Origin: Circinella minor
Taxonomy: Eukaryota; Mucoromycota; Mucoromycetes; Mucorales; Lichtheimiaceae
Reading direction: 5' to 3'
Length of the DNA stretch: 38,959 bases
Assembly: GCA_016758965.1 (NCBI GenBank)
Contig: JAEPRB010000322.1
Span: 1 to 38,959, forward strand
Shown: positions 36,700-38,959 of the stretch, piece after piece
Layout of the letters: each line of letters starts with the position of its first letter
Position numbering within the stretch: position 1 is the first letter of the stretch
The notes under the pieces: generated by a model
Seen by the model: only the letters and a program-made list of their open reading frames with translations
Told to the model about the DNA's origin: nothing
The model's database searches: none
Position numbers and translations under genes: made by a program

Positions 36700-38365
36700 A
36701 AAAAACTGCCAATGCTGATTACTTTTTAAAAAGAAAACACAAAGCTGTATTTTATACATTATAATTTACTACACAAGAAAAATAATAAAAAATTGCATAT
36801 TTTAATTTCTTTCGAACATAATATAGCGCGGCAACTTACATTTAACCCCATATTTTGAATTGGGGACGATCGGGCAAATCAAACTGAATTGTGCCAAAAG
36901 CAAATTGTAACTAAACCGAATTAAAAAAAACGGATATGAGCGAGATGGAGCAAGGAACATTCGTTTATACATTTATATACTTTATCCATATACGGTAAGA
37001 AAAATAATAATAATAGCAATCTTGTTTCGAAATGTTCTCCCCATTAAGCTCAACGCAGCACGTCCAGGGACTCGTGGACCATTGTCAAATGGAGCACTTT
37101 CCACTGTTGGCGTTTACTGATCTTTGTCAGTCCATCTTGAAAAAAAAATCCAATACAAAGTCTAAGGCAAAGCTACATAAAGAATAGAAAGAGGAGATAT
37201 ACGATGTTAGCCTCATTGTGTACTACGGTAACCATGGTTTGATTTTCTATCTTTTAGTTTTCATGATAGTCGATAATGGAATCATCCGATGAAGTTGATT
37301 GAATTTAAAGCGGTGAAAGCCCACCAATAAAATATATATGATAGAAGCTTTAAATTGAGTAAAAAACAAAATACGTAGAGTCACCATTTTCGTGAAAAGA
37401 ATGTAAACATTAAGCAACATAGGTATCAATCATGATTCCTATAAGAAAATGATTTATTGATAATGAATTTTGTAAAATTGGAAGTTGCTATCATAATCAT
37501 TCAAGCTTTAGAGTTTTTATTGTTCCTCAGACGAATAAGAAGTTAATTATAGAAACATGTTTTTCTTATAGTAATTCTATCCAATGTACTCTAACGGTAT
37601 GATGGTGGATGTGATTAAATAATTTGCCTTGTTATTTCGATGTGTATGATATCATACAAAATAAAACGAAGTAATTCATAATAAATTCATACGTATTCCC
37701 TGTCAAAATATGTCCTCATGCTCACGTGCGCTAATATATGCATTAACATAGTTATTCATTAGTTAGTTATAGGACGAAGCTTGTTTGAATAAATATATGT
37801 AGTTATAATAAATTTATCATTGTTACATAAATAAAAAAGTAACATAGATAATAAAATTTACCTTGTGAGATAGTTTACAATAAAAATAAGAATAACATAA
37901 CGTATCTTCTCAGGTATCAGTTATACCAAGCAATCCCACGACGCAGATATTTCTAAATAGGCATGCACGTACATATAAATAGCATTGTCGGTCAATTTAA
38001 GTGCGTCGTCATCAATGTTATGTATAAGGCTTACATGCAGTAAAAATAAGATAAAATAATAAACTTATTACTATATGACTCCATTCTATTTACTTATTAT
38101 CCTGGTAACGAAATCCAAAGACCATTTTCACTGGACCAATGGTAACTTCTAATAACCACAATATGAGTGAAGGACATACGTAAATGCAGATGAATAAATT
38201 TTGTCGTGTTGACAATTTCCTTTGCTTCATACGTAATAATAATAATAATAATAATGACATACCGGTTATGCCACATTTATCTTGAACAATCCATACCTAA
38301 CTATCAGAGGACACTATAGATTATAAATAAAGAAAAAGGGTAATTAGTAATTGCTTGTTTGTGTA
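36700..38365. other. AT-rich region between the CID/RRM gene and the tandem array
   Basis: The first about 100 bp are probably the 3' UTR of the CID/RRM gene. The rest is AT-rich, with a TAA microsatellite at 38234-38255 and several TACGTA palindromes. The stretch at 37020-37190 is noticeably less AT-rich and holds the small frame described separately. Confidence 0.4.
37032..37187 (+). other. Possible coding relic or small ORF (51 codons)
   Basis: An ATG-started frame reads MFSPLSSTQHVQGLVDHCQM, continues about 14 residues with helix-like character (for example PLLAFTDLCQSIL), and ends in a Lys-rich tail. Its base composition is richer in G and C than the flanks, as for exons in this window. 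An AG at 37018-37019 just upstream could be a splice acceptor, since the upstream in-frame stop falls across it. No family is recognised. It could be a terminal exon, a decayed gene fragment or chance. Confidence 0.2.
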
Positions 38366-38959
38366 GGGTGACAACAACACTATTTTTACCCATAGAAATG
38401 AATAAAAACACCATTGCCATCTAGGTCAGTTAGAGTCATAACCCGGACTATGGTGTGATAACAACACTATTTTTACCCATAGACATGAATAAAAATACCA
38501 TTGTTATCTAGGTCAGTTAGAGTCATAACCCGGACTATAGGGTGATAACAAAACTATTTTTACCCATAGAAATGAATAAAAATACCATTGTTATCTAGGT
38601 CAGTTAGAGTCATAACCCGGACTATAGGGTGACAACAACACTATTTTTACCCATAGGAATGAATAAAATTACCATTGTTATCTAGGTCAGTTAGAGTCAT
38701 AACCCGGACTATAGGGTGACAACAACACTATTTTTACCCATAGAAATCAATAAAAATACCATTGTTATCTAGGTCAGTTAGAGTCATAACCCGGACTATA
38801 GGGTGACAACAACACTATTTTTACCCATAGAAATGAATAAAAATACCATTGTTATCTAGGTCAGTTAGAGTCATAACCCGGACTTGGAGGGTGACAACAA
38901 CACTAGATTTACCCATATAAATGAGCAAAACTACTGTTGCTATCAAGGCCAGTTAGAGT
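38366..38959. repeat. 87-bp tandem repeat (minisatellite), about seven copies, open at the window end
   Basis: Equivalent bases recur at 38371, 38458, 38545, 38632, 38719, 38806 and 38894, a spacing of 87 bp five times and 88 once. Each unit contains ACAACAACACTATTTTTACC, then a short AT-rich stretch, CTAGGTCAGTTAGAGTCATA and CCCGGACTATAGGGTG. Inner copies are nearly identical. The first copy has several differences and the last visible copy is the most diverged. Stop codons interrupt all six frames of the consensus, so it is not a coding repeat although 87 is a multiple of three. Confidence 0.95.

Noticed and set aside
38366..38959. 87-bp unit as a coding repeat, since 87 is 29 codons and one minus-strand frame contains DLDGNG/DLDNNG-like peptide
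   Set aside because: Every frame of the consensus contains stop codons in each unit, so the peptide resemblance to calcium-binding loops is coincidental.

Overview
This is an AT-rich eukaryotic (fungal) nuclear segment with many poly-A and poly-T runs and short GT...AG introns. Protein content and intron style fit an early-diverging filamentous fungus, most likely Mucoromycota. The lineage is an inference; nothing here fixes the species. I see no rRNA, tRNA, CRISPR array, virus or intact autonomous transposon.

Nine multi-exon genes have reading frames that close exactly across the proposed splice sites. From left to right they are: a Sec4/Ypt2/Rab8-type GTPase (+, 580-1935); an F-box/leucine-rich-repeat protein (-, 2815-4997); a five-repeat Myb/SANT protein with a mitochondrial-like N-terminus (+, 5388-6508); a steroid 5-alpha-reductase family membrane protein (-, 6557-7457); a hormone-sensitive-lipase-type alpha/beta hydrolase (-, 9517-11155); a Yippee zinc-binding protein (+, 14598-15215); a casein kinase 1 (-, 19358-21133); a copper amine oxidase (+, 29220-31465); and an Nrd1/Seb1-type CID+RRM transcription-termination protein (+, 33093-36699). 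A tenth gene (-, 15448-16343) encodes a small five-exon protein that I do not recognise, and its first coding exon is only 7 nt.

The layout alternates gene clusters (0.6-7.5, 9.5-11.2, 14.6-16.3, 19.4-21.1 and 29.2-36.7 kb) with gene-poor AT-rich gaps. The gap at 21.1-29.2 kb holds an 803-bp non-coding element with perfect terminal inverted repeats, a TA target duplication and subterminal 15-16-bp iterons, which I read as a pogo/Tc1-mariner-type MITE. The right end runs into an 87-bp tandem repeat that continues past the window edge. The palindrome TACGTA is conspicuously frequent in the gaps and nearly absent from exons.

The genes are housekeeping or metabolic functions with no shared pathway: secretion, ubiquitin ligase substrate recognition, organelle or nuclear DNA binding, lipid metabolism, kinase signalling, amine catabolism and RNA 3'-end control. 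Local architecture includes a 390-bp divergent promoter (F-box/Myb), a 48-bp convergent gap (Myb/reductase), and pyrimidine-rich leaders on the coding strand before most starts. Two tiny candidate coding segments (13010-13233 and 37032-37187) are recorded at low confidence.
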